Assembly: GCF_003967555.1 (NCBI RefSeq)
Contig: NZ_BIFS01000001.1
Coordinates: forward strand, 2,108,001-2,172,000
From: Dictyobacter kobayashii
GTDB taxonomy: Bacteria > Chloroflexota > Ktedonobacteria > Ktedonobacterales > Ktedonobacteraceae
Length of the DNA: 64,000 bases
Reading direction: 5' to 3'
Part shown: in pieces, positions 56,425 to 64,000 of the stretch
Position numbering within the stretch: position 1 is the stretch's first letter
Layout of the letters: every line of letters begins with the position of its first letter
Notes under the pieces: generated by a model
The model's database searches: none
The model's input: only the letters and a program-made list of their open reading frames with translations
Told to the model about the DNA's origin: nothing
Made by a program: the position numbers and the translations under genes

Positions 56425-57120
56425 ATGGCCACGACTACAGGCTCACAGAAAACGCAAGCCGCTGCGGAAACCAATGAGGCAGCAAGGGGCTCCTCATCAT
56501 TCCAGGGCTGGCTGCTTCTCCTGCTGGTATTTATTGCTGGAGCGGCCTCGCTTTCAGTAGAGATGGCGGCGTCACGGCTGCTTTCACCTTACTTTGGCGA
56601 TTCGTTATTTGTATGGGCCAGTATTATTGGTCTTATCCTGCTCTACCTCACCGTTGGCTACTATGTAGGAGGCCTGTTATCCGACCGCTATCCACGGCCG
56701 GTCTATCTATACTATATTACTGCCGCGGCCTCGCTCTTGATTTTATTAATTCCACTCATCGCAGGGCCAATCTTGAGTTGGACCCAATTGACCTTTGCCT
56801 CGTATGATGTGGGCGTCCTCTATGGATCGTTGATTACTGTTATCCTGCTCTTCGCCCTTCCAACCATGTTGCTAGGTTGCGTCTCACCGTATTCTATCCG
56901 TATCCGTATCCAGCAGTTAGGCAGTGCTGGCCGGGTAACAGGAATGCTCTATGCTATCTCGACGGCAGGCAGTATCCTGGGCACATTTTTGCCAGTGCTG
57001 GTATTGTTGCCCTACCTGGGAACCAGGCTTACTTTCCTGGTCACGGGATTGGCTCTACTGCTTTTATCAGTCATAGGTATTATCAGCACACGCAAACAAG
57101 CTGCACTACTACCGGCATAG
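56425..57120 (+). CDS. Membrane half of fused MFS/spermidine-synthase-like protein
   Basis: A 231-residue protein with about six to seven membrane helices. The segment GAASLSVEMAASRLLSPYFGDSLFVWASIIGLILLYLTVGYYVGGLLSDR split across two helices is the hallmark of the membrane part of fused MFS/spermidine synthases. The methyltransferase-like synthase domain that normally follows is absent: the frame ends at RKQAALLPA with TAG. Downstream there is no synthase frame. Either a natural stand-alone form or a truncated gene. Follows the STAND gene by 49 bp. Confidence 0.8.
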   Translation: MATTTGSQKTQAAAETNEAARGSSSFQGWLLLLLVFIAGAASLSVEMAASRLLSPYFGDSLFVWASIIGLILLYLTVGYYVGGLLSDRYPRPVYLYYITAAASLLILLIPLIAGPILSWTQLTFASYDVGVLYGSLITVILLFALPTMLLGCVSPYSIRIRIQQLGSAGRVTGMLYAISTAGSILGTFLPVLVLLPYLGTRLTFLVTGLALLLLSVIGIISTRKQAALLPA

Positions 57121-57306
57121 CAACAGATACTTTCTATACTCAGCAGGGCGAAATGAGCTACGTGCGTATAGAAACCGCAGCGCCTCGCCCTGCCCAGGGC
57201 ACTACATGCAACAGAGCATTTTAAGCATTCTGTCTTTTCCTTGTGGTATACTAACCATGTTTCCATGTGCGGCTCCACTCCTGTCTAAGAAAGGATGTCC
57301 CAATAG

Positions 57307-58587
57307 ATGAGTGACCAACAGGGGTTACCACCCAACTATTTCTACCATAAATTGCCAAATGGCATCGAGCTTATCGGGCAATATATGCCCAGCCTGAGCT
57401 CTATAAGCTTTGGTTTCCAATTAGATGCAGCCGTTGTCCACGAGCCAGAAGATAAGCAAGGACTTGCTCATCTCTTTGAGTATATGCTCTTCCAGGGCAC
57501 AAAAACCAAAGATGCTCGCGCACTCAACGAAGCCTTTGAATCATTAGGCGCACGCAAAGGGGCCAGCACCAGTCTGGAAACTGCCATGGTCTGGGGACAG
57601 ATCGTCAATACAAAGTTTGATGCGACCCTGGATCTTTTCCATGATATTCTGCTCAATCCTACCTTTCCCAGCAGTGAATTAGATCAAATGCGCAATCTGG
57701 TCTTGCAAGAAATTCGCCGCCGCGATGATGAGCCAATGAGCCGTATCTTTGAACTGGTGCGCGCAAATTTCTATAAAGGCACCGCACTAAGCCGACTAGT
57801 ATTGGGTACTGATGAACAGGTACGCCAGATCAAACGCCAGGATCTAAGAAATTTCTGGCAGGCTCGTTATCAGCCCAATAATGTACTCTTCTCAATCGCG
57901 GGCAGATTTGACTGGGAACACGTAGTGGAACGGATGCAGGAGTTGTTTGGCAACTGGCAGGGTGAGGCTGCTCCATCACCAGAACAGACGCCAGCTCCCC
58001 AGCAAAGCATCTCCCTAGAATTCCGCGAGGGCAAACAAGAGCATATCGGCATGATGGTCCCTTTCCCCAACTATACTGATCCAGACTACTATGCAGCGAT
58101 GGTGGCGGCGGAAGTGTTGGGCGGCTCGATGGCTTCTCGCCTCTTCGTGGAGGTTCGTGAGAAGCGTGGCCTGGTCTATAGCGTATCGGCTGGCCTGGCG
58201 GGCAATAAACATATCGGGGCCTTACGCGTCTATGCAGGTACGACGCCTGAGCAGGGACGTGAATGCTTACAGGTTATCATAAGTGAACTGCGCAAATTAG
58301 AACAAGATGGCATTACCGCGGATGAGCTGGAGCGCGCTAAAGTACAGTTGAAAAGCGAAAATGTCATGCGCGGTGAAGGTTCTGGTGCCCGCATGAGCGC
58401 TATACTACGCTCCTGGTGGTACGAGCGTGAACTGAAAACCATTCAGGAGATCAAAGATGCTATTGATGCTGTAACTCAGGAGCAGGTTCTGAGCATGCTG
58501 CATCGCTACTCGCCGGTCCATCCTTTGACCATAGCGGCCATCGGCCCCCTCTCCCAAGAAGAACTGATTGGTGACACACTGTCTTAA
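57307..58587 (+). CDS. M16-family peptidase homologue lacking one zinc ligand
   Basis: A 426-residue protein with the two-lobed M16 fold (N-terminal KLPNGIELIGQYMPS; C-terminal lobe with FVEVREKRGLVYSVSAGL, typical of M16B). The zinc motif HxxEH reads HLFEY (His55, Glu58, Tyr59), so the second His is Tyr; the distal Glu134 in VLQEIRR is present. The R/Y pair of the C-terminal lobe is retained. Loss of a ligand usually marks the non-catalytic partner of an M16B pair, but no second M16 gene is adjacent. The ribosome site is weak (AAAGGATG region upstream). Cytosolic, no signal peptide. Confidence 0.88.
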   Translation: MSDQQGLPPNYFYHKLPNGIELIGQYMPSLSSISFGFQLDAAVVHEPEDKQGLAHLFEYMLFQGTKTKDARALNEAFESLGARKGASTSLETAMVWGQIVNTKFDATLDLFHDILLNPTFPSSELDQMRNLVLQEIRRRDDEPMSRIFELVRANFYKGTALSRLVLGTDEQVRQIKRQDLRNFWQARYQPNNVLFSIAGRFDWEHVVERMQELFGNWQGEAAPSPEQTPAPQQSISLEFREGKQEHIGMMVPFPNYTDPDYYAAMVAAEVLGGSMASRLFVEVREKRGLVYSVSAGLAGNKHIGALRVYAGTTPEQGRECLQVIISELRKLEQDGITADELERAKVQLKSENVMRGEGSGARMSAILRSWWYERELKTIQEIKDAIDAVTQEQVLSMLHRYSPVHPLTIAAIGPLSQEELIGDTLS

Positions 58588-58609
58588 GAGTTTTATCGCA
58601 CCTTTGCAT

Positions 58610-58793
58610 ACGTGCGCTGAAGCGCCCGAACTGGTTTTAAGGGATGGTGTGGCAATGTGCGGAGCACATTGCCACACCATCCCTTAAAACATATTATAGC
58701 GCTACAATATGTTTTATGATGTGATGCGGGAAATATGCAAAGCATATTTCCCGCATCACATCATAAAACAGTTCAGGCGCGCCAGCGCACGTA
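58610..58793. repeat. Composite palindromic element with two long hairpins
   Basis: Outer arms 58610-58631 and 58771-58792 are imperfect inverted copies (ACGTGCGCTG...GCGCCCGAAC). Inside are two perfect hairpins: 58634-58690 (27-bp arms, loop GGA) and 58710-58770 (29-bp arms, loop AAA), whose stems begin GTTTTA and end TAAAAC. It starts 23 bp past the M16 gene stop. The ends resemble those of 18359-19037 and 61748-62198. Confidence 0.75.
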
Positions 58794-58857
58794 TACAAGA
58801 GCCACCATTTGAAACTCTTAACCCCACAAGTTCGTTAACACACTATAAGCATGAAAA

Positions 58858-58900
58858 AAAAGTAAGAGCACCCCATCATACAGGGAGTGCTCTTACTTTT
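58858..58900 (+). terminator. Intrinsic-type hairpin before aldo/keto reductase gene
   Basis: Arms 58858-58871 and 58887-58900 (14 bp) with A-run before and TTTT at the end; may act in both directions. Confidence 0.65.
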
Positions 58901-59018
58901 ATCATTTACTGATTGCTTTTCCCTTAGAAATAATAGAAACAATTGTGCCACAGACTCACTCCTCGGGGGCACTTGCGGCATTCTTGTCCCATAATTGGAA
59001 AGCAAAGGAGAGTTTCAC

Positions 59019-59921
59019 ATGGAACGGCGTCAATTTGGTAAAACCGATATGCAGGTCAGTGTGCTTGGATTCGGTGGTGCCGAAATTGGATCGAATACGA
59101 CTCCGGCAGATGTTGAACGGATCTTAAGCAGTGCACTGGATGCCGGTTTAAATGTCATCGACACTGCCGAATGCTATGGTGATAGTGAGGAGTTGATCGG
59201 CCGTGCAGTCTCTACACGCCGAGATGATTATTACCTGTTCACTAAATGTGGGCATGCCGCTGGCGAAGAGTTACCAGATTACCCTGACTGGGACCCGCGT
59301 CTGCTAGAGGCCAGTATTGATAGAAGCCTGAGGCGGCTACGCACTGACCATCTAGATCTGCTGCAACTACATACCTGCCCGCTGGAAGTGTTGCGCCAGG
59401 GAGATGTCATTAATGTGCTACAAAAGGCCAAACGCATGGGCAAAACACGCTACATTGGCTATAGCGGCACAAATGAAAACGCGCGCTATGCCATTCGTAC
59501 CGATGCCTTTGATACTCTGCAGACCTCATTGAATATCGCGGATCAGCAGACCATCGATTTTACACTTCCGATGGCCATTGAGCGCAATATGGGTGTTATC
59601 GCCAAGCGACCGATCGCCAACGCCGCCTGGAATAATCCCGATATCGCTAAAAATGATTATGGATATCCATACTGGGAACGACTTCAGCACCTTAAGTATG
59701 ACTTCCTGCAGAGCGGACCCGCCACCGCCTTCGCGACTGCGCTACGCTTTACCTTGAGCGTGCCTGGTGTACATACCGCGATCGTGGGAACCACCCATCC
59801 TGAGCGCTACGCTAAAAATGCGGCTCTGATTGCAGCGGGCAATCTTTCAGATGAAGAGTACCAGGAGATCCGAGCTATCTGGGAGCAGCGGGCCGACCAG
59901 CATTGGCTGGGTCAAGAATAA
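59019..59921 (+). CDS. Aldo/keto reductase
   Basis: A 300-residue NAD(P)H-dependent oxidoreductase of the TIM-barrel AKR type. N-terminal RRQFGKTDMQVSVLGFGGAEIGS, catalytic set Asp48, Tyr53 (DTAECYG), Lys76 (FTKCGH) and His in LDLLQLHTC. The late cofactor-binding segment (HTAIVGTTHPERYAKN) is present. AAAGGAG lies 8 nt before the ATG at 59019, which decides the start over an earlier ATG at 58995. The substrate cannot be predicted. Flanked by a terminator upstream and an empty 400-bp region downstream, so likely monocistronic. Confidence 0.93.
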   Translation: MERRQFGKTDMQVSVLGFGGAEIGSNTTPADVERILSSALDAGLNVIDTAECYGDSEELIGRAVSTRRDDYYLFTKCGHAAGEELPDYPDWDPRLLEASIDRSLRRLRTDHLDLLQLHTCPLEVLRQGDVINVLQKAKRMGKTRYIGYSGTNENARYAIRTDAFDTLQTSLNIADQQTIDFTLPMAIERNMGVIAKRPIANAAWNNPDIAKNDYGYPYWERLQHLKYDFLQSGPATAFATALRFTLSVPGVHTAIVGTTHPERYAKNAALIAAGNLSDEEYQEIRAIWEQRADQHWLGQE

Positions 59922-60329
59922 ATTTTTTCTTTCATTCTACGGTATCCCTTCTCCCTCAAAAATTGGAGAGGGGACAACCGTGAAGCGAAGCATAGCACCC
60001 CTCTTCATTGCTATTATCACGCAATATATTCACCTCTTGAATTTAGTGATATACTTCCTCATACAGTAAACATATCTCGAACCCCTATCCTGGCAAATGT
60101 ATCCATGAGAATACGAGCCAAGCTGAAAATTTTTTACAAATTTTTACTAAAATGCCTCTTTTCACAGCGTTGATGCTATACAATAGGATAGATAGTTACA
60201 GTAGTACAAGCTTTCTGTTGAGGGCTACTCTTCTCTTTTTGTGATAAAGAAAAAAACATAAGGTGACCAACAATCTGTCGAAGTAGACAATAAAATATAG
60301 AACAGCAAAGGCGCAAAGGAGCAAAGAGC
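59922..60329. other. glnA upstream region
   Basis: About 410 bp without a gene, AT-rich from 60050 to 60190. The glnA promoter is expected here; I see no recognisable GlnR or NtcA site. Confidence 0.4.
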
Positions 60330-61730
60330 ATGGCAGACAAACGCAGTGACCATACCAGCTTCGAGCAGGTAATGGCCACCATTAAAAACGAGCGGATTCG
60401 TTTTGTGAACCTGGAATTCACCGATGTGGTGGGTGTTGCCAAATGTGTAACTATTCCAGTAGAGCAGTTCCCTGATTGTGTGCGACACGGCAAGTGGTTT
60501 GACGGTTCCGCACTTGAGAATATAGCGCGTGTGGCTGAGAGCGATATGTATCTGTATCCTGACCTGACCACCTTTACCACGCTGCCTGGTACGGTGCGCC
60601 CTGCTCCAATCATTAGTACGCGCCAACAAGACATGCAGAGCGACGATGAGGTGGTGGCACGGGTCATTTGTGATGTGCGTGAGCCCGATGGGGAACGCTT
60701 CGAAGGCGATCCTCGTGCCGCGCTGCTGGGAGCAATTGAGGAGGCCCGGGCCATGGGCTTCAAATACCAGGTCGCCCCTGAGTTAGAATTTTTCTTGCTC
60801 CAATTTGAAGATAAGAAGCCGGTACCGCTGCATGATGATCCGGGTAGCTACTTTGACCTCTCCACCAAATTTACTGTCACCATTCGTAGTGAGATGGTGC
60901 ATGCGCTGCAAAGTATGGGCATAAAAATCGAGGGTAGCCATCATGAAGTGGCCCCTGGTCAACATGAGATTGATTTTGAAAGTGGTGATGCCCTGCGCAT
61001 GGCCGATAGCTTGATGACCGCTAAATATGTGATCAAAGCGATTGCCTCGCAGCATAATCTCTACGCAACGTTTTTGCCCAAGCCTTTCTATCGCACCAAT
61101 GGCTCTGGCTTACACATCCATCAGCAATTGATGAGTATAGAGACAGGCAAGAATGTTTTTGTCGATGAGCGCGGTGAATATGGGCTTTCCGAGCTTGGCC
61201 GTGGCTTTATCGCCGGCCAGCTGGCACATGCACGCTCAATGTGCGCAATCCTGGCTCCATTAGTAAATTCATATAAGCGTCTGGTACGAGGCTATGAGGC
61301 ACCAGTGTTTGTAAACTGGGGCCGTGTGAATCGCCAGGCGCTAATTCGTGTACCACGCCCCGGGACAGATCCGCAAGCTTCAATGCGCATCGAGCTGCGC
61401 TGCAGCGATCCCAGTTGTAATCCTCACCTGGCTCTGGCCGTCATGCTACGTGCCGGCCTGGATGGTATTCAACGCAAAATGACTTTGCCGCCAGCGATGG
61501 ATGAAAATATTTTCCTGCAAGACGAGAGTGAGCGCTTACGTCCCCGGGCTCGTCTGCTGCCAGCCACCCTGGGCGAGGCGCTGGATAGCATGCGTGAAGA
61601 CGCGTTGATCCGTGATGTGCTGGGCGATACAATCTATGAAGGTTTTATCGATGCTAAAAGTATTGAGTGGACGGAGTATCGCCAACAGGTTCACAATTGG
61701 GAGATTGAGCGTTACCTGCCAGTCTTCTAA
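60330..61730 (+). CDS. glnA: Glutamine synthetase, type I
   Basis: A 466-residue enzyme condensing ammonia and glutamate with ATP. Beta-grasp signature FDGSALENIARVAESDMYLYPD (variant of DGSS), the catalytic half with APELEFFL (metal Glu), EVAPGQHEIDF, NGSGLHIHQ (ATP/metal His) and VNWGRVNRQALIRVP. RIELRCSDPSCNPHLALAVMLRAGLDGI completes the active site. The Tyr-adenylylation loop (NLYDLP type) is replaced by NIFLQDESERLRPR, so it is probably not controlled by adenylylation. AAAGGAG lies 8 nt before the ATG. Ends 17 bp before a repeat element. Confidence 0.95.
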   Translation: MADKRSDHTSFEQVMATIKNERIRFVNLEFTDVVGVAKCVTIPVEQFPDCVRHGKWFDGSALENIARVAESDMYLYPDLTTFTTLPGTVRPAPIISTRQQDMQSDDEVVARVICDVREPDGERFEGDPRAALLGAIEEARAMGFKYQVAPELEFFLLQFEDKKPVPLHDDPGSYFDLSTKFTVTIRSEMVHALQSMGIKIEGSHHEVAPGQHEIDFESGDALRMADSLMTAKYVIKAIASQHNLYATFLPKPFYRTNGSGLHIHQQLMSIETGKNVFVDERGEYGLSELGRGFIAGQLAHARSMCAILAPLVNSYKRLVRGYEAPVFVNWGRVNRQALIRVPRPGTDPQASMRIELRCSDPSCNPHLALAVMLRAGLDGIQRKMTLPPAMDENIFLQDESERLRPRARLLPATLGEALDSMREDALIRDVLGDTIYEGFIDAKSIEWTEYRQQVHNWEIERYLPVF

Positions 61731-61799
61731 GAAGCATTTCCCTGCGTGCGTGCGCATGCGCGCCCGAACTGGTTTTAGATTGTTGTGGAAAAGGCGCTG

Positions 61800-62063
61800 T
61801 GGCGCCTTTTCCACAATAATCTAAAAGGGGCGCTTTTCCACAATAATCTAAAAGGGGCGCCTTTCCACAACAATCTAAAAGGGGCGCCTTTTCCACAATA
61901 ATCTAAAAGGGGCGCCTTTCCATAACAATCTAAAAGGGGCGCCTTTTCCACAATAATCTAAAAGGGGCGCCTTTCCATAACAATCTAAAAGGGGCACCTT
62001 TCCATAACAATCTAAAAGGGGCACCTTTCCATAACAATCTAAAAGGGCACCTTTCCATAAATT
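61800..62063. repeat. 27-28-bp tandem array, about nine copies
   Basis: Units start near 61821, 61848, 61875, 61903, 61930, 61958, 61985, 62012 and 62039. Copies drift gradually from GGCGCCTTTTCCACA to GGCACCTTTCCATAA along the array. No variable spacers, so not CRISPR. Confidence 0.8.
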
Positions 62064-62112
62064 TATAGTAGTGCTTTTTCCACAACACTATAAAAAAGTA
62101 GTGCTTTCCCTT

Positions 62113-62174
62113 AAATTTAATATGAAGTGCAAAAAATGTGCGAATGCACATTTTTTGCACTTCATATTAAATTT
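62113..62174. terminator. 29-bp perfect hairpin at right end of element
   Basis: Arms 62113-62141 and 62146-62174 pair perfectly around GAAT; 30 bp past the stop of the leftward glycosyltransferase gene, so it may terminate that operon. Confidence 0.6.
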
Positions 62175-62203
62175 GGATTCGGGCGCGCATGCGCACGCAC
62201 CCA

Positions 62204-63300
62204 TCAACGCACAGAACGCAAATAAACCTTTTCATGCGCATCCAGCATACGCTGCAGCGAAAAATTAGCCTCGGCATAGGCACGGCAATACTCACGGGAG
62301 AGAGAAGAGAGCTGCTGCACCGTCAGAGCCGCCTGAACACAATCACCAGGCGGAACTAAAAAGCCCGTCTTCCCATCCTCGATTACTTCGGGAGTGGCAC
62401 CACGCCGGAAAGCGATTACCGGGGTGCCGGTCGCCATAGCTTCCACAGGGGTCAGTCCAAAGGGCTCGTCCCAGGCAATTGGGAATAGCAGGCCCTGCAC
62501 TTCGCCCATTAGTTTCCAGAGAGTGGCATGATCCAATTGACCCAGGTAGGTAAGCTGATCCTGATTGCGCGCAATGCGAGGCAGGATACGCTCTTCGTGG
62601 TAACTGCGATCGTAGATCCCGCCGGCTAAGATCAAACGCCGCCCAGCCTGTTCCGCGATATCAATCGCCTGCTCCACACCTTTCTCAGGTGTGATGCGCC
62701 CGGCGAATAAGAGGGGCGCGTCCGAGGACACTATAGGAGAAAAAGGAATCGCTTCGATATCCAGCCCATTATAAATAACATGATCAAAGGAACAATAGGC
62801 GGCATAATCCTGGGCACAGGCCTCAGAAACGGTAATCAGGCCCACTGGATGTTGCTGGCGCTCCAGAACGCTTAGAACGTTATTGACCTCGGGCGAGATG
62901 GCGGGCAGGTGGACAGTGTGCAAAACCGGAATGGTCGTTACCAGGGTGCTACAGGCAAAACTGGGCCAGTCAAAGGATGGGCATGAATAACATCAAATTC
63001 ATGTGCTCGCTGCCGCAATTGCAGGAAAAGCTCCAGAAAAATATTGGCCTGAGCCATAAAACCTGGATCGAGCGCTTGCTCTTTACCCGGTTCAGCAAAA
63101 CTGGATGGCGACACATGTTCGGGCACTGCTATGGGTTCAATATGAATACCCGGCACATGTGAGCCTTCACGAGCGAACAGGGTCACCTGGTGTCCGCGCT
63201 CTACCATCCCCAGGGCCAGGTCGGCAACGACGGCCTGCGAACCACCGGTGAACGGCTGCACAATGGGCGTCACCAGTGGTGCCACCAGAGCTATTCTCAT
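62204..63300 (-). pseudogene. GT4 glycosyltransferase gene with single-base frameshift
   Basis: The N-terminal frame (63300-62938, MRIALVAPLVTPIVQPFTGGSQAVVADLALGMVERGHQV split before the motif HAHPLTGPVLP) stops at TAA near 62938. The C-terminal frame continues with LVTTIPVLHTVHLPAISPEV, LLFAGRITPEKGVEQAI and the donor motif DEPFGLTPVEAMATGTPVIAF. One extra C in a CCC run (about 62944-62946) would restore a ~365-residue GT-B enzyme reading VAPLVTTIPVLHTVHLP. Its start overlaps the queD stop as ATGA, so they form one operon. The sugar substrate is unknown. Sequence error, decay or slippage cannot be separated from one sequence. Confidence 0.8.
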
Positions 63301-63734
63301 GCTATCCCTGCTTCCAGCGCATCAGTATGCTCACCACGATAGCTAGCGCTATTATTCTCTGTCTCGTGGAGCGTGACCTCATAGAGTAAGCCAGTTGGAA
63401 AGCCACGTTCCAGGCGCTCCCAGAATTTAATGGCCAGCATCTCGGCGGTTGGGATCACGCCTTCTAACCAGGGCACATCATAATTGAGATGCTTATGATC
63501 CACCCAATCCACTACCTGCTCATTGGTAATCTTTTTCATATCGGTCAGGTTCATGACCATGCCGGTCTTTGGATCTGGCTGCCCATGCACTGTAACTTCT
63601 AGAATATAGTTATGTCCATGTCCATTTGGGTTCGCGCATTTATCGTAAATTTGATAGTTTTCTTCTTCAGTGAGATGATTGCTCCATAGGCGATGTGCCG
63701 CGCTAAAAGTGACGCGCCGGGTCAGATAGACCAT
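63297..63734 (-). CDS. queD: 6-carboxytetrahydropterin synthase / PTPS family
   Basis: A 145-residue protein of the 6-pyruvoyl-tetrahydropterin synthase family. Zinc ligands His14 (FSAAHRL), His39 and His41 (NGHGHNY), catalytic-type Cys33 (DKCANPNGHGH) and a late Glu/His pair (VTLHET) are present. The C-x-x-x-N-G-H-G-H form fits QueD, acting in queuosine/7-deazapurine synthesis, but tetrahydropterin synthesis is also possible. AAGGA lies 6 nt before the ATG. It overlaps the following glycosyltransferase gene by 4 bp. Confidence 0.88.
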   Translation of the reverse strand: MVYLTRRVTFSAAHRLWSNHLTEEENYQIYDKCANPNGHGHNYILEVTVHGQPDPKTGMVMNLTDMKKITNEQVVDWVDHKHLNYDVPWLEGVIPTAEMLAIKFWERLERGFPTGLLYEVTLHETENNSASYRGEHTDALEAGIA

Positions 63735-63792
63735 ATGGTTCCTTCTTTCTCTCTATCTTAAGGCCTTTGTATTCATTCCGGTACTTTTCTCG

Positions 63793-63814
63793 CGCCGCCT
63801 GCGGCGGCGAGAGG
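63793..63814. repeat. GC-rich hairpin with TGC loop upstream of queD
   Basis: GCCGCC-TGC-GGCGGC core (about 63795-63809) flanked by CTCGC/GAGAG. Its place between the 87-bp repeats and queD may mark the end of a transcript from the right. Confidence 0.4.
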
Positions 63815-63838
63815 GGAAGAGGATTTTGTTGGGGGCAC

Positions 63839-64000
63839 CCCAAACCCCGGCCATGGGACTGACGTCCCCCGGCACCCCCTCTGATCTGGCGTGGCCGGCA
63901 AGCTTCAAAAGGGCATTGGGAATATCCCAAACCCCGGCCTTGGGACTGACGTCCCCCGGCACTCCCTCTGATCTGACGTGGCCGGCAAGCTTCAAAAGGG
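63839..64000. repeat. 87-bp direct tandem repeat running off the window
   Basis: Copy 1 63839-63925 and copy 2 63926-64000+ share the CCCAAACCCCGGCC start, the GGGACTGACGTCCCCCGGCA block and the GTGGCCGGCAAGCTTCAAAA block. 87 is a multiple of 3, so a minus-strand frame stays open with a 29-residue repeat (SEGVPGDVSP...AGVW), but no start or family supports a gene. Confidence 0.75.

Larger units (their letters stand above)
61748..62198. repeat. 451-bp repeat element bounded by perfect 21-bp inverted repeats
   Basis: Ends 61748-61768 and 62178-62198 are perfect inverted copies (core GTGCGCATGCGCGCCCGAA). Inside: a hairpin (61773-61797 with 61802-61826), about nine tandem 27-28-bp units of the type CTAAAAGGGGCGCCTTTCC (61821-62063), each complementary to the left arm of that hairpin, and a final 29-bp hairpin (62113-62141 with 62146-62174). 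It lies between convergent glnA and a glycosyltransferase gene. Frames through it give a repeated FRLLWKGAP peptide that is not a real protein. Confidence 0.8.

Noticed and set aside
61800..62063. CRISPR array
   Set aside because: Units abut without variable spacers and no cas genes are present.
61654..62160. Frames with repeated FRLLWKGAP or CCGKAPLLD peptides
   Set aside because: Translation of the 27-28-bp tandem array.

Overview
The window reads as chromosomal DNA of a Ktedonobacteria-type Chloroflexota (Ktedonobacter/Dictyobacter-like). The clues are large secreted RHS/YD-repeat proteins, a PASTA Ser/Thr kinase, a STAND NTPase with TPRs, a DUF4388-like protein, an FtsA-like ATPase next to a baseplate-J-like membrane protein, lipoprotein solute receptors without outer-membrane genes, and intergenic regions full of very long palindromes. 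No rRNA, tRNA or CRISPR array was recognised. The taxonomic call is inference from gene content.

Layout. 1-9.3 kb is an RHS island on the minus strand. It has one full-length secreted RHS gene (9339-5782) followed downstream by 5'-truncated RHS cassettes (3230-1800, 1462-737 and a fragment at the left edge). The cassettes share an almost identical core but end in unrelated hydrophobic tips. Each of the three tips is followed by a hairpin and then a 60-95 aa membrane-protein gene. This looks like a polymorphic-toxin main gene plus orphan tip/partner cassettes, and is the best candidate for an undescribed system here. An IS630 remnant and a methyltransferase gene sit inside the island. 10-18 kb holds a GH57 hydrolase/GT4 glycosyltransferase pair, a PASTA kinase and SelB. 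18.2-19.1 kb is a repeat array between divergent selB and uvrC. 21.4-22.7 kb is an intact ISAs1-like insertion sequence with an 18-bp inverted repeat and 10-bp target duplication.

22.9-32.2 kb holds an FmdB-like zinc ribbon, a frameshifted Doc toxin, a histidine kinase, a HAD phosphatase, a polar amino-acid ABC transporter with three paralogous receptor lipoproteins, and a polynucleotide-kinase-like protein. 32.5-44.6 kb (plus strand) carries a frameshifted C39-like protease, alaS, an ftsA-like gene, a baseplate-J-like gene, ruvX, mltG and uppP, a housekeeping and cell-wall run. 44.8-47.5 kb has an MFS exporter and fmt. 48.1-58.6 kb is a sensory/accessory run: two orphan solute receptors, a chemoreceptor, a DUF4388-like protein, a STAND-TPR ATPase, a half-length spermidine-synthase-type membrane protein and an M16 peptidase lacking one zinc ligand. 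59-63.7 kb has an aldo/keto reductase, a glutamine synthetase, a repeat element, a frameshifted glycosyltransferase and QueD. The right edge enters an 87-bp tandem repeat.

Across the window, long, often perfect inverted repeats (20-38 bp arms, frequently no loop or a TGC loop) sit at gene ends. At least three larger elements (18359-19037, 58610-58793, 61748-62198) are bounded by related ~21-nt terminal inverted repeats and filled with palindromes or tandem repeats, which suggests a dispersed repeat family. Three genes (Doc, C39 protease, terminal glycosyltransferase) are each one C short in a C-run, so sequence quality or homopolymer slippage should be kept in mind.
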